The position numbers and the translations under genes were made by a program. Shown piece by piece: positions 33,733-42,687 of a stretch of 64,000 nt of DNA. The notes beneath the pieces are model-generated. The model was not told where the DNA came from and did not search any database. It was given only the letters and a program-made list of their open reading frames with translations. Positions within the stretch are counted from its first letter, which is position 1, and every line of letters begins with the position of its first letter. Origin of the DNA: Actinomycetospora callitridis (GTDB lineage: Bacteria > Actinomycetota > Actinomycetes > Mycobacteriales > Pseudonocardiaceae); assembly GCF_028737265.1 (NCBI RefSeq), contig NZ_JAQZAK010000002.1:992001-1056000 (forward strand), written 5' to 3'.

Positions 33733-35243
33733 GCCTCCCCGGCCTCCTGCGCACCGCCGCCCGGGAGCGCCCGGACGCGGTGTTCCTCCGCGAGGCACCC
33801 GGGACGATCACCCTGTGGGAGCTCGACGAGCACGCCGACCGGCTCGCGGCCGGGCTCGCGGCGCGCGGCGTCGGGCCCGGCGACCGGGTCGCGGTCGCGC
33901 TGCCGAACGGCGCGGCGTGGATCGGCCTGCTGTTCGCGACGACCCGCCTCGGCGCCGTGCTCGTCACCCTCAACGTCCGTTACCGGGGCAGCGAGCTCGA
34001 GCACATGCTCGCCGACTCCGGCGCGCGCGTCGTGGTCACGGTGCCCGAGGCCGGCGGGACCGACCTCGTCGCCCTCTACGCCGAGCTCGAACCGGCGCTG
34101 CCCGACCTCGAGCACGTCGTGGTCGACGTCGACGAGCTACTCGGGGACGGGCCGAGGGAGACCCGCGGTGACGACGCCGACCCCGGCGACCCCGCCGTCA
34201 TCCTGTACACGTCCGGCACCACCGGGACGCCGAAGGGCGCGGTGCTCACCCACGGCAGCCTGCTCGCGTCGGCGCGCGCCGAGGCGGAGCACCTCGGTCT
34301 CGGACCGGACGACCGGTTCCTCGCGACGATGCCGTTCACGCACGTCGGCGGCCTGACGTGCACGTTGTTGTCGGCCCTCGTCGCCGGGAGCGAGGTCGTG
34401 CTCACCCCGGGGTTCTCGCCCGCTGGCGCGCTGCGGGACGTCGTCGAGCACGCGGTGACGGTCTTCGCCGGGGTCCCGACGATGTGGACGCTGCTGCTGC
34501 GCGAGCTCGGCCCGGACGCCACGCTCCCGTCGCTGCGCTACGCCGTGGCCGGCGGCTCCAACGTCGAGCCCGCCCTGTGCACCGCGATCACCACGGCCGC
34601 GCCGCACGCCCGCGTCGTCAACCTCTACGGGCTCTCCGAGACCTCCGGCGCCGCGGTGATGTCGGCGCTCGACGACGACGCCGACACCGTCGCGAGCACC
34701 CTCGGCGTGCCGCTGGCCGGGATCGAGGCCCGGATCGTCGACCCGGTCGGGGGGACCGACGCCCCGGGAGACGGGGCGGAGGGCGAACTGTGGCTGCGCG
34801 GCGCGCCCGTCGCCGCCGGTTACTGGCACCGCGAGGAGCCGACGACGTTCCGCCCCGGGGGCTGGCTGGCCACGGGTGACGTCGTGGCCCGCGTCGGCGG
34901 CGACCACCTGGCGCTGCGGGGGCGGCTCAAGGAGATGTTCATCAGCGGCGGCTACAACGTCTATCCCGTCGAGGTCGAGAACGTGCTCGGCGCCCACCCG
35001 GGGGTCGCGATGGTGGCCGGCGTCGGGGCGCCCGACGACACCCACGGCGAGGTCGGGCACTTCTTCGTCGTCCGCACGCCCGGCAGCGACGTCACCGCCG
35101 ACGAGCTCGTCGCCCTCGCCGCGGGCCGGCTGGCGAACTACAAGGTCCCGAGGGTCGTCGAGTTCGTCGACGACCTGCCGCTCACCCCCGCCGGGAAGAT
35201 CCAGAAGGCTGTCCTGCGACAGCGTGTCCAGAAGGGGACCTGA
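33729..35243 (+). CDS. Acyl-CoA synthetase (FadD family), second ligase of operon
   Basis: A 504-residue AMP-forming ligase with LYTSGTTGTPKGAVLTHGS, NLYGLSETSGAAVMS, GGWLATGDVVARVGGDHLAL, LKEMFISGGYNVYPVEVENV and LTPAGKIQKAVLRQ carrying the catalytic lysine. It is distinct from the ligase opening the operon, so the pathway may activate two different acids, or one ligase may serve a downstream intermediate. GTGA overlap with the preceding gene. Confidence 0.9.
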   Translation: MSLPGLLRTAARERPDAVFLREAPGTITLWELDEHADRLAAGLAARGVGPGDRVAVALPNGAAWIGLLFATTRLGAVLVTLNVRYRGSELEHMLADSGARVVVTVPEAGGTDLVALYAELEPALPDLEHVVVDVDELLGDGPRETRGDDADPGDPAVILYTSGTTGTPKGAVLTHGSLLASARAEAEHLGLGPDDRFLATMPFTHVGGLTCTLLSALVAGSEVVLTPGFSPAGALRDVVEHAVTVFAGVPTMWTLLLRELGPDATLPSLRYAVAGGSNVEPALCTAITTAAPHARVVNLYGLSETSGAAVMSALDDDADTVASTLGVPLAGIEARIVDPVGGTDAPGDGAEGELWLRGAPVAAGYWHREEPTTFRPGGWLATGDVVARVGGDHLALRGRLKEMFISGGYNVYPVEVENVLGAHPGVAMVAGVGAPDDTHGEVGHFFVVRTPGSDVTADELVALAAGRLANYKVPRVVEFVDDLPLTPAGKIQKAVLRQRVQKGT

Positions 35244-35244
35244 G

Positions 35245-36387
<1,143 letters not shown>

Positions 36388-36396
36388 GACCCCTCC

Positions 36397-36436
36397 GTGA
36401 GTGAAATTCCCGGCTATAGCCGAGAACATCACTCAC
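36397..36436. repeat. 40-base palindrome after the operon (family B)
   Basis: 20-base arms with 17 matches, GTGAGTGA at the outside and CGGCTATAGCCG at the centre. It is the same length as, and closely similar to, 7080-7119 and 52585-52624. It lies 9 bases after the last operon stop and ends exactly before the ATG of the acetyltransferase gene, so that gene has no clear ribosome site. Confidence 0.85.
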
Positions 36437-36919
36437 ATGGGGATCGAGGTCGTGCCGCTGAGCGCCGAGCAGGCGGTGACGCTGCTGACGGAGCCGGAGG
36501 AGTTCGCCGGGCGCTTCGGGCTCACGCTCGTCGACGGCTTCCTCGCCTTCCCCGAAGCGCTCGAACCGACCGTCGAGGCGCTCGAGGGCGGGATCGCGCC
36601 CGCGTGGTTCGCGCACCTGATCGTCGAGGGCACGCAGGTCGTGGGCCTCGGCGGCTACACGGGGCCGCCGGTGGACGGCGTCATCGAGATCGGCTACTCC
36701 GTCGCGCCCTCGTGCCAGGGCCGGGGGATCGCGACCGCCGCCGTCGGCCGGTGGCTCGAGCACGCCGCGCGGGCCGGGGTGCGGCGCGTCGTCGCCCACA
36801 CCCTGCCCGCGGAGAACGCCTCGAGCGCGGTGCTGCGCCGCAACGGCTTCGTCCGCGACGGGATCACCGTCGACCCGGACGAGGGCACCGTGTGGTGCTG
36901 GGCCTGGCATCCGGCCTGA
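36437..36919 (+). CDS. GNAT-family N-acetyltransferase
   Basis: A 160-residue protein. Motif A (EIGYSVAPSCQGRGIATAAV) contains the acetyl-CoA pyrophosphate loop QGRGIA, and motif B is NASSAVLRRNGFVRDG. It probably acetylates a small molecule or protein N-terminus, but the substrate is unknown. The ATG at 36437 follows the palindrome directly, with no Shine-Dalgarno sequence, so translation may be leaderless or start within the repeat. An ATG at 36401 inside the repeat is in frame. Confidence 0.83.
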   Translation: MGIEVVPLSAEQAVTLLTEPEEFAGRFGLTLVDGFLAFPEALEPTVEALEGGIAPAWFAHLIVEGTQVVGLGGYTGPPVDGVIEIGYSVAPSCQGRGIATAAVGRWLEHAARAGVRRVVAHTLPAENASSAVLRRNGFVRDGITVDPDEGTVWCWAWHPA

Positions 36920-36940
36920 TCCCCACTACGGTGGCCGACC

Positions 36941-37342
36941 GTGACCCCGCCCACCCCCGTGCAGCGCTCCTTCCAGCTGTGGATCGCCGCGGTCGTCGTC
37001 GGCGTCGTCGGCAGCGCGCTCTCGCTCGCGACCGCCACGGCGGCGCCGAGCCCGCTGGCCGCGACCGGCAGCGTCGTCGGCGTCGTCATCGGCCTGCTCT
37101 TCCTCGGCGTCGTCGTCTACCTCGCCCTGCGGCTGCGGGCGGGCGACCACTGGGCCCGCCTGGCCCTGACGATCCTGGGCGGCATCTCCGCGGTCTTCAC
37201 CGTGCTCGGTGTGCTGCTCACCGCGGGCCTCGGGGTCAGCATCGGGGCCGTGTCGACGATCGTCAGCCTCGTCCAGGCCGCCCTCATCGTCGCCGCGATC
37301 CTCTTCGCCTTCCAGGGCCCGGCCAACGCCTACTTCCGCTGA
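36941..37342 (+). CDS. Small four-helix membrane protein
   Basis: A 133-residue protein with four hydrophobic helices, a short basic loop (RLRAGDHWARLALTILGGIS) and no charged C-terminal domain. The GDHWARLALTILGG loop is common in small actinobacterial membrane proteins without assigned function. GTG start 22 bases after the acetyltransferase gene. Confidence 0.7.
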   Translation: MTPPTPVQRSFQLWIAAVVVGVVGSALSLATATAAPSPLAATGSVVGVVIGLLFLGVVVYLALRLRAGDHWARLALTILGGISAVFTVLGVLLTAGLGVSIGAVSTIVSLVQAALIVAAILFAFQGPANAYFR

Positions 37343-37348
37343 CGGCCC

Positions 37349-37582
37349 TCAGACGTGGTCGACCGTCGACGCGCCCTGTGACGCGGAGGCGCAGTGGGCG
37401 CAGCAGAAGAAGCGGCCGTCGACCTGGTGGCCGTGTCCGAGGATCGTGACGCCGCAGTGCTCGCAGCGCGGGGCCATCGTGTGGATCGCGCACTCGAAGC
37501 TGTCGAAGGTGTGCGAGACACCCTGCGCGCGCACCTCGAAGGCCATCTCGTAGTCGTTCCCGCAGCTCTCGCAGACGGCCAT
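37349..37582 (-). CDS. Cysteine-rich zinc-ribbon / prokaryotic metallothionein-like protein
   Basis: A 77-residue protein with a double zinc-binding pattern: CESCGNDYEMAFEV, FECAIHTMAPRCEHCG and FFCCAHCASA, with nine cysteines and interspersed histidines (GHGHQVDGRF). It resembles actinobacterial proteins annotated as prokaryotic metallothionein-like. Probable role in metal binding or as a small zinc-ribbon. GAGG ribosome site upstream of ATG 37582. It is convergent with the membrane protein gene, 6 bases apart. Confidence 0.8.
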   Translation of the reverse strand: MAVCESCGNDYEMAFEVRAQGVSHTFDSFECAIHTMAPRCEHCGVTILGHGHQVDGRFFCCAHCASASQGASTVDHV

Positions 37583-37753
37583 GACGGTCCTCCTCGCGTC
37601 GTGCGGCGGCGCGGGCGCGCCGACCGAGGCCGACGGATGCCCGACGAGCCCGCCCGACAACCCGTGGGACGTGAGTACTCCCGCCTGGCGGCGCGGAGGA
37701 ATGAGTAATCGACTCCTCTGTCCGGGTCATCGACGTCGACCTACGTTCGGGCC

Positions 37754-38389
37754 ATGGGCGCGCCGGGGGGACCGTTCGATCCGTGGGACGACGAGCCGCC
37801 GTCGGGCCCGCCGGGCTCCGGGCCGCGCGGACCTCATGACGCCCGCGGGCGGCCCCCCTCGGAGTTCGGCTCGGAGTTCGGCTCGGAGTTCGGCGAGGAG
37901 TTCCCCCGGCCCCGACGGCGACGGGGTGGCCCGCCGGAGCCCGGGCCTCTGCCCGGTGGACAGCCCGGTCCGCGTGCGCTCCCCCGCGGTGAGGGCCCGT
38001 TCGGGCTGCTCCCGCCGGGCCTCGGCGTCGGTGCGCCGGTCGGCGCCTCCGACCCCGCCCGGCGCGCGTTCCGGCTCGCGGTCGCGATGATCGCGGCGGA
38101 CGCCGTCCGGCGGCTCGTCACGACGACCGGCGGCGGCGAGCTCGTCGTCACGCTCCTCGTCCTCGTGGTCGGGGGGTTCGTGGCCCTGCACTTCCGCGGC
38201 GGGGCGGCGTGGGCGCAGCTCGCCCTCACCGTCCTCGCCGGGCTCGTGATGCTCTCGACCGTCTTGGCGCTGCCCGACGCCGTCGCGCTCCTGACCCCCT
38301 CGCCGGCATCCGGGCTCGTCGCTCTCGTGGCCAGCGCGGTGGTCCTCGGCTGCGGCGTCGGGACACTGAAGAACGCGTGGAGCACCTGA
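37754..38389 (+). CDS. Hypothetical membrane protein with proline-rich N-terminus
   Basis: A 211-residue protein. Residues 1-95 are Pro/Gly-rich and disordered, and include three tandem SEFG units encoded by exact 12-base repeats (37859-37894). The C-terminal half has two or three hydrophobic helices (LVVTLLVLVVGGFVALHF, WAQLALTVLAGLVMLSTVLA, LVALVASAVVLGCGVGTLK), similar in layout to the small membrane protein at 36941. Function unknown. Confidence 0.7.
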   Translation: MGAPGGPFDPWDDEPPSGPPGSGPRGPHDARGRPPSEFGSEFGSEFGEEFPRPRRRRGGPPEPGPLPGGQPGPRALPRGEGPFGLLPPGLGVGAPVGASDPARRAFRLAVAMIAADAVRRLVTTTGGGELVVTLLVLVVGGFVALHFRGGAAWAQLALTVLAGLVMLSTVLALPDAVALLTPSPASGLVALVASAVVLGCGVGTLKNAWST

Positions 38390-38427
38390 GCCCGGCCGTC
38401 GCGGCCCCGCTGCGGTAGAACGGCGGG

Positions 38428-39741
38428 GTGGCCACCGACCGTCCCTGGGGATTCCGCACGCGCGCGGTGCACGCGGGCGCCGTGCCCGACGCCGCGACCG
38501 GCGCCCGCGCCGTGCCCATCTACCAGTCCACGAGCTTCGTCTTCGAGGACACCGCCGACGCCGCGAACCTGTTCGCGCTGCAGAAGTACGGCAACATCTA
38601 CAGCCGCATCGCGAACCCGACGGTCGCCGCGCTCGAGGAGCGCCTGGCCAGCCTCGAGGGCGCGCTCGGCGCCGTGGCCACCAGCTCGGGGCAGGCCGCA
38701 GAATTCCTGACGTTCGCGACGCTCGCGGGCGCCGGCGACCACATCGTCGCCGCCGCCGCGCTCTACGGCGGCACGGTCACCCAGCTCGACGTGACGCTGC
38801 GCCGCTTCGGGGTCGACACGACGTTCGTGCCCGGCGACGACCCCGACGCGTTCCGCGCGGCGATCACCGACCGCACCCGCTGCGTGTTCGCGGAGATCGT
38901 CGCGAACCCCTCGGGCGAGGTCACCGACGTCGCCGCCCTGGCCGAGGTCGCCCACGAGCGCGGCCTGCCGCTGATCATCGACGCCACGATGGCCACGCCG
39001 TACCTGTGCCGGCCCATGGAGCACGGGGCCGACATCGTCATCCACTCGGCGACGAAGTTCCTCGGCGGACACGGCACGACCCTCGGCGGGGTGATCCTCG
39101 AGTCGGGGCGCTTCGACTGGGGCAACGGCCACTTCCCGCAGATGACCGACCCGATCCCGTCGTACGGCGGGCTGACGTGGTGGGGCAACTTCCAGGAGTA
39201 CGGCTTCCTGACCAAGATTCGTTCCGAGCAGCTGCGCGACGTCGGCGCCACGCTGAGCGCCCACTCGGCGTTCCTGCTGCTGCAGGGCATCGAGACGCTG
39301 CCCCAGCGCATGGACTGCCACGTCGCCAACGCGCAGCGGGTCGCGGAGTGGCTGGAGGCCGACGAGCGGGTGGCGTGGGTCAGCTACGCCGGCCTGCCGG
39401 GCCACCCCCACCACGAGCGGGCGAAGCACTACCTGCCGCAGGGCCCGGGCGCGGTGTTCAGCTTCGGGGTCCGCGGCGCCGACGAGGACGCCGCGCGCGC
39501 CGCGGGCCGGCGGTTCATCGAGTCGGTGCAGCTCTGCAGCCACCTCGCCAACATCGGCGACGCCCGCACGCTCGTGCTGCACCCCGCGTCGACCACCCAC
39601 CAGCAGCTGACCGCCGACCAGCTGCGCGAGGGCGGCGTCCGGCCCGACCTCATCCGCATCAGTGTCGGGATCGAGGACGCCGACGACATCCTCTGGGACC
39701 TCGACCAGGCCCTGACCGAGGCGACGAAGGAGGGCGCGTGA
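38428..39741 (+). CDS. metY: O-acetylhomoserine sulfhydrylase (MetY/Cys-Met PLP family)
   Basis: A 437-residue PLP enzyme. It begins FRTRAVHAGAVPDAATGARA and YQSTSFVFEDTADAANLFAL, has SRIANPTVAALEERLASLEG, and the PLP lysine lies in IHSATKFLGGHGTTLGG. The length, NLFALQKYGNIYSR and HPASTTHQQLT match O-acetylhomoserine sulfhydrylases, which make homocysteine from O-acetyl-L-homoserine and sulfide. Cystathionine gamma-synthase is less likely. GTG start. It is translationally coupled to the CoA-binding gene. Confidence 0.92.
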   Translation: MATDRPWGFRTRAVHAGAVPDAATGARAVPIYQSTSFVFEDTADAANLFALQKYGNIYSRIANPTVAALEERLASLEGALGAVATSSGQAAEFLTFATLAGAGDHIVAAAALYGGTVTQLDVTLRRFGVDTTFVPGDDPDAFRAAITDRTRCVFAEIVANPSGEVTDVAALAEVAHERGLPLIIDATMATPYLCRPMEHGADIVIHSATKFLGGHGTTLGGVILESGRFDWGNGHFPQMTDPIPSYGGLTWWGNFQEYGFLTKIRSEQLRDVGATLSAHSAFLLLQGIETLPQRMDCHVANAQRVAEWLEADERVAWVSYAGLPGHPHHERAKHYLPQGPGAVFSFGVRGADEDAARAAGRRFIESVQLCSHLANIGDARTLVLHPASTTHQQLTADQLREGGVRPDLIRISVGIEDADDILWDLDQALTEATKEGA

Positions 39742-40241
39742 GCACCTGGACCCCGCCGTCCGCGCAGGAGCGCCAGGCGATCCTGCGCCGGACCCGGAGC
39801 GTCGCGATGGTCGGGGCCTCGCCGAACCCGGCGCGCGCCTCGAACTTCGTCGCGACCTACCTGCTCGGCTCCACCGGCTTCGACGTCTACTTCGTCAACC
39901 CGAACGCGAGTGAGATCCTCGGCCGGCCGGTGTACCCGTCGTTGGACGCGCTGCCGGTGACGCCCGACCTCGTCGACGTGTTCCGCCGGCCCGAGGACCT
40001 GCCCGACGTCCTCGACGCGACCATCGCGGCGACTCGTCCCGTCGCTTCGCTCGCCCGGGAAGGGGCCTCGACGTTCTGGACGCAGTTCGGGCTCTACGAC
40101 GAGGAGCTGGCCGAGCGCGGCGTCGAGGCCGGGCTGACCGTGGTCATGGACCGTTGCCTCAAGGTCGAGCACGCGCGCTTCCACGGCGGGCTGCACCTCG
40201 CAGGCTTCGACACCGGGGTGATCAGGGCGCGCAAGCGCTGA
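39738..40241 (+). CDS. CoA-binding protein (YccU-like)
   Basis: A 167-residue Rossmann-type CoA-binding domain (VAMVGASPNPARASNFVATY, FVNPNASEILGRPVYPSLDA, VVMDRCLKVEHARF). It follows metY with a GTGA overlap, a pairing seen in many genomes, though the role is unknown. The segment TRPVASLARE between DATIAA and GASTFWTQFG has no counterpart in typical family members, where that loop is short. It contains repeat D copy 2, so it is probably an in-frame insertion. Confidence 0.88.
   Translation: MSTWTPPSAQERQAILRRTRSVAMVGASPNPARASNFVATYLLGSTGFDVYFVNPNASEILGRPVYPSLDALPVTPDLVDVFRRPEDLPDVLDATIAATRPVASLAREGASTFWTQFGLYDEELAERGVEAGLTVVMDRCLKVEHARFHGGLHLAGFDTGVIRARKR
40038..40059 (+). repeat. Repeat D, copy 2, in frame in the CoA-binding gene
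   Basis: 22 bases matching 17773-17794 at 19 positions (CCCGTCGCT, one base, CGCTC, one base, CCC). It encodes RPVASLARE in a loop that is normally shorter. Confidence 0.45.
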
Positions 40242-40643
40242 TCAGCGCCGGGCGTGCGCCGAGCCGCCCGTGAACGACCAGGCGGCGACGACCACGGCGC
40301 CGACGGTGAGGACCATCGCGCCGGGGACGTGCGCGGAGATCGGCCCGTTGCTGCCGAGGTAGGCCTGCACGAAGGTCAGCGCGAACACCACCAGGGCGAG
40401 CACCGCGGGCCACAGCGGCGCTCCACCGCGCCACACCAGCACCGCGACGATCATGGTGAGCCCGGACAGGACGTGCAGCACGATGGCGCCGGTGGCGTGG
40501 GTGTCCGCGGACTGGGACCCCTCGACCAGCGGGCCGGCGGTGACGAACTGCCACAGCAGCGCCAGGACCGTGAGCGTCGCGACGACGCGCAGCGCGGTGA
40601 GCAGGGCGGGCGTCGTGGCACGGCCCGTGGCGGTGTGGGACAC
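40242..40643 (-). CDS. Four-helix membrane protein, DUF6220-like
   Basis: A 133-residue protein with four hydrophobic helices and histidines at helix ends (DTHATGAIVLHVLSG, SAHVPGAMVLTVG). This arrangement is reminiscent of small heme-binding or cytochrome b-like bundles and of DUF6220. Function unknown. It is convergent with the CoA-binding gene without a gap. Confidence 0.7.
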   Translation of the reverse strand: MSHTATGRATTPALLTALRVVATLTVLALLWQFVTAGPLVEGSQSADTHATGAIVLHVLSGLTMIVAVLVWRGGAPLWPAVLALVVFALTFVQAYLGSNGPISAHVPGAMVLTVGAVVVAAWSFTGGSAHARR

Positions 40644-40699
40644 GCTTCCTCCGTGGTGGTGGGGGTGCGCCTACTCGACCACGTGGGGCCCGCTCGCGC

Positions 40700-42301
40700 T
40701 CACCACGCGGCGAGACGCTCCGCGACTCCGTCCAGCCGGGTGAGGCACTGACCCAGCGCGCCCAGCTCGCCGCGTCCCTCGCGCAGGACCTGCAGCGCGA
40801 TCTCGGGCGGCAGCCCCGGGAACGGGCTGAAGCGCGTGCCGATCGCGACGCCGAGGCCGTCGAGGGCGACGAGGAGCGGCCGGCGCGCGGCGGCCGCGGT
40901 CCGGCCCGCCCGGACGGTCGGGGCGGACGCGCCGACGAGGTCGGCCACCCCGGCCGCCTCGGCGATCGCCGCGATCTCGCGGGCGATCTCGCGCGCGGCG
41001 GCGTCGTCGGGGGACGGTGACGGCGGGGTCGCGTGCCGGCCGCCCTCGGTCGGTCCGCTCGCCGGGCGGGGGACCCTCGCGGTGGCCTCGGCCGGCGCGG
41101 GCGGGACGGGGAAGCCCGACGGGGTCAGTGGCGGGGTCGGTGCTGCGGGGGGCTGGGCCGCGAACCCGCCGGGTCGGTGCGGGCGGTGCGACGGGAGCCG
41201 GACGTGCATCGTCGCGCTCACGGACCCCGGGACGGTGGCGAGCGCCCCCAGCGCGACGACGGCCTTGGGGTCGTCGCGCATGCCGGGGACGTGCCCGAGC
41301 AGCTCGGCCAGCAGTGCGCTGATCCGCGGGGTCCGGCTCGTGCTCCCGGTGAGGTAGACGTCGACGAGCGCGTCCGGCGTGGTCCCGGCGCGGGCGATCG
41401 TGTCGGTCAGCTCCTCGACGCTGCGGGCGAGCAGGGGCTCGACGGCGCGTTCGTACTCGCGGCGCGTCACGCGGATCTCGTCGTCGTAGCCCGGCACCCA
41501 CAGGTTGACCGCGGGCAGCCGCGAGAGCGCCTCCTTGGCCTGGGTGACGTCGCGGCGCAGCAGCGTGCGGTGCCGCTCGGCGACCCGGCCGGTGGCCTCC
41601 CACAGCTCGTTCCAGGCGTCGGGGTCGAGCGCCTCGGCGTGCTCGGCGAGGATCTCCATGAACGTCGCGTCGAGGTCCTCGCCGCCCAGCGCGACGTCCC
41701 CGCCCGGCGAGCCGGCCAGCTCGAAGCCGTCGCGGCGGCGGCGCAGGACGGCGGTGTCGAAGGTGCCGCCGCCGAAGTCGTAGACGCCGATCATCCCGCC
41801 GTCGGGCACCGGGTCGCCGCTGCGCACGTAGTGGTGCGCGGCCGCCACGGGCTCCGCGACGAGGTCGGGCTCGCCGAGCCCCGCGCGCTCCGCGGCCTCG
41901 GTGAGCCGGCGCAGCTCCGGGCCGCCCGCCTGCCAGCGGGCCGGGTGGGTGAGCAGCACGCGACCGGGCCGCCGACCGGAGAACCGGCGCGTCGCCTCGC
42001 CCGCGACCCGGGCCAGGACGGCCGCGACGAGGTCGACGGTGGCGATCGTGCGCCCGCCGAGGAGCACCTGCTCCGAGGCGACCAGCGCCCGCTTGGGTAC
42101 GCGCTCCGTGCGCTCCGGGGCCATCACGGCCTCGTTGACCGCGTCGCGGCCGACCAGGATCGTGCCGTCCTCGTCGACGCACACCAACGACGGGACGTAC
42201 TTCGAGCCGTCGATCTCGAGGACCTCGGTGCGCCCGTCGGCGAGCGTCGCGGTGGTGGTGAACGAGGTCCCGAAGTCGACCGCGAGGTCCCAGCCGTTCA
42301 C
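40700..42301 (-). CDS. Hsp70-like ATPase with proline-rich tail
   Basis: A 533-residue actin-fold protein. Phosphate-1 is LAVDFGTSFTTTATL, phosphate-2 is GVYDFGGGTFDTAVL, and the adenosine motif is VYLTGSTSRTPRISALL, so the nucleotide-binding domain of Hsp70 is complete (about residues 1-350). There is no canonical substrate-binding domain. Instead there is a Pro-rich linker (about 375-440) and a helical C-terminus of about 90 residues. It is therefore an Hsp70-like protein of actinobacterial type, not DnaK. Last gene of the module with dynamin and GrpE-like genes. The start overlaps the preceding gene's stop. Confidence 0.88.
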   Translation of the reverse strand: MNGWDLAVDFGTSFTTTATLADGRTEVLEIDGSKYVPSLVCVDEDGTILVGRDAVNEAVMAPERTERVPKRALVASEQVLLGGRTIATVDLVAAVLARVAGEATRRFSGRRPGRVLLTHPARWQAGGPELRRLTEAAERAGLGEPDLVAEPVAAAHHYVRSGDPVPDGGMIGVYDFGGGTFDTAVLRRRRDGFELAGSPGGDVALGGEDLDATFMEILAEHAEALDPDAWNELWEATGRVAERHRTLLRRDVTQAKEALSRLPAVNLWVPGYDDEIRVTRREYERAVEPLLARSVEELTDTIARAGTTPDALVDVYLTGSTSRTPRISALLAELLGHVPGMRDDPKAVVALGALATVPGSVSATMHVRLPSHRPHRPGGFAAQPPAAPTPPLTPSGFPVPPAPAEATARVPRPASGPTEGGRHATPPSPSPDDAAAREIAREIAAIAEAAGVADLVGASAPTVRAGRTAAAARRPLLVALDGLGVAIGTRFSPFPGLPPEIALQVLREGRGELGALGQCLTRLDGVAERLAAW

Positions 42302-42687
42302 ACCCAGCCGCCGTCCCAGCCGCCGTCGTCGTGCGGCGCGGGGTCGTGGACCGCCGGGTCGTCCCCGGGGTCGCCGGGGTCGTGCTCGTCCACCACGTCC
42401 GCCGCGGGGTCGTCGACGGGGTCGTCGGCCGGGTCCTCGGGAGACGCGGCCCCGGCGTCGACCTCCCCGTCCCCGTCCCCGGGCACGTCACCCACCACGA
42501 CCGCGAGCATGTGCTCCCAGACGGAGTCGGGCAGCTCGGCGTCGTCGACCGCGAGCGAGGTGGTCAGCAGGCTGTGGTCGTCGGACGAGAGCACGGTGTC
42601 CGGGTCGGTGTCGGGGTAGCGCGACATGTCCAGCCATGCGCCCTGGCCCCCGGCGTCCTGCTGGCCCCCCTCCTGCGACACGGTCAC
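42298..42687 (-). CDS. Acidic hypothetical protein between dynamin and Hsp70-like genes
   Basis: A 129-residue protein. The first half (RYPDTDPDTVLSSDDHSLLT, DDAELPDSVWEHMLAVVVGD) has helical character. The second half is extremely acidic, with repeated DPxDD units (ASPEDPADDPVDDPAADVVD). No known domain. GTGA overlap with the dynamin gene at 42684-42687 and ATGA-type overlap with the Hsp70-like gene indicate strict co-translation, so it may be a partner of those proteins. Confidence 0.7.
   Translation of the reverse strand: MTVSQEGGQQDAGGQGAWLDMSRYPDTDPDTVLSSDDHSLLTTSLAVDDAELPDSVWEHMLAVVVGDVPGDGDGEVDAGAASPEDPADDPVDDPAADVVDEHDPGDPGDDPAVHDPAPHDDGGWDGGWV

Noticed and set aside
36401..36436. 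Start of the GNAT gene at ATG 36401
   Set aside because: It would translate half of the palindrome into 12 residues not seen in the family. Kept only as an alternative start.
40700..42301. DnaK
   Set aside because: The nucleotide-binding domain is present, but the substrate-binding domain and lid are replaced by a proline-rich linker and a short helical tail.
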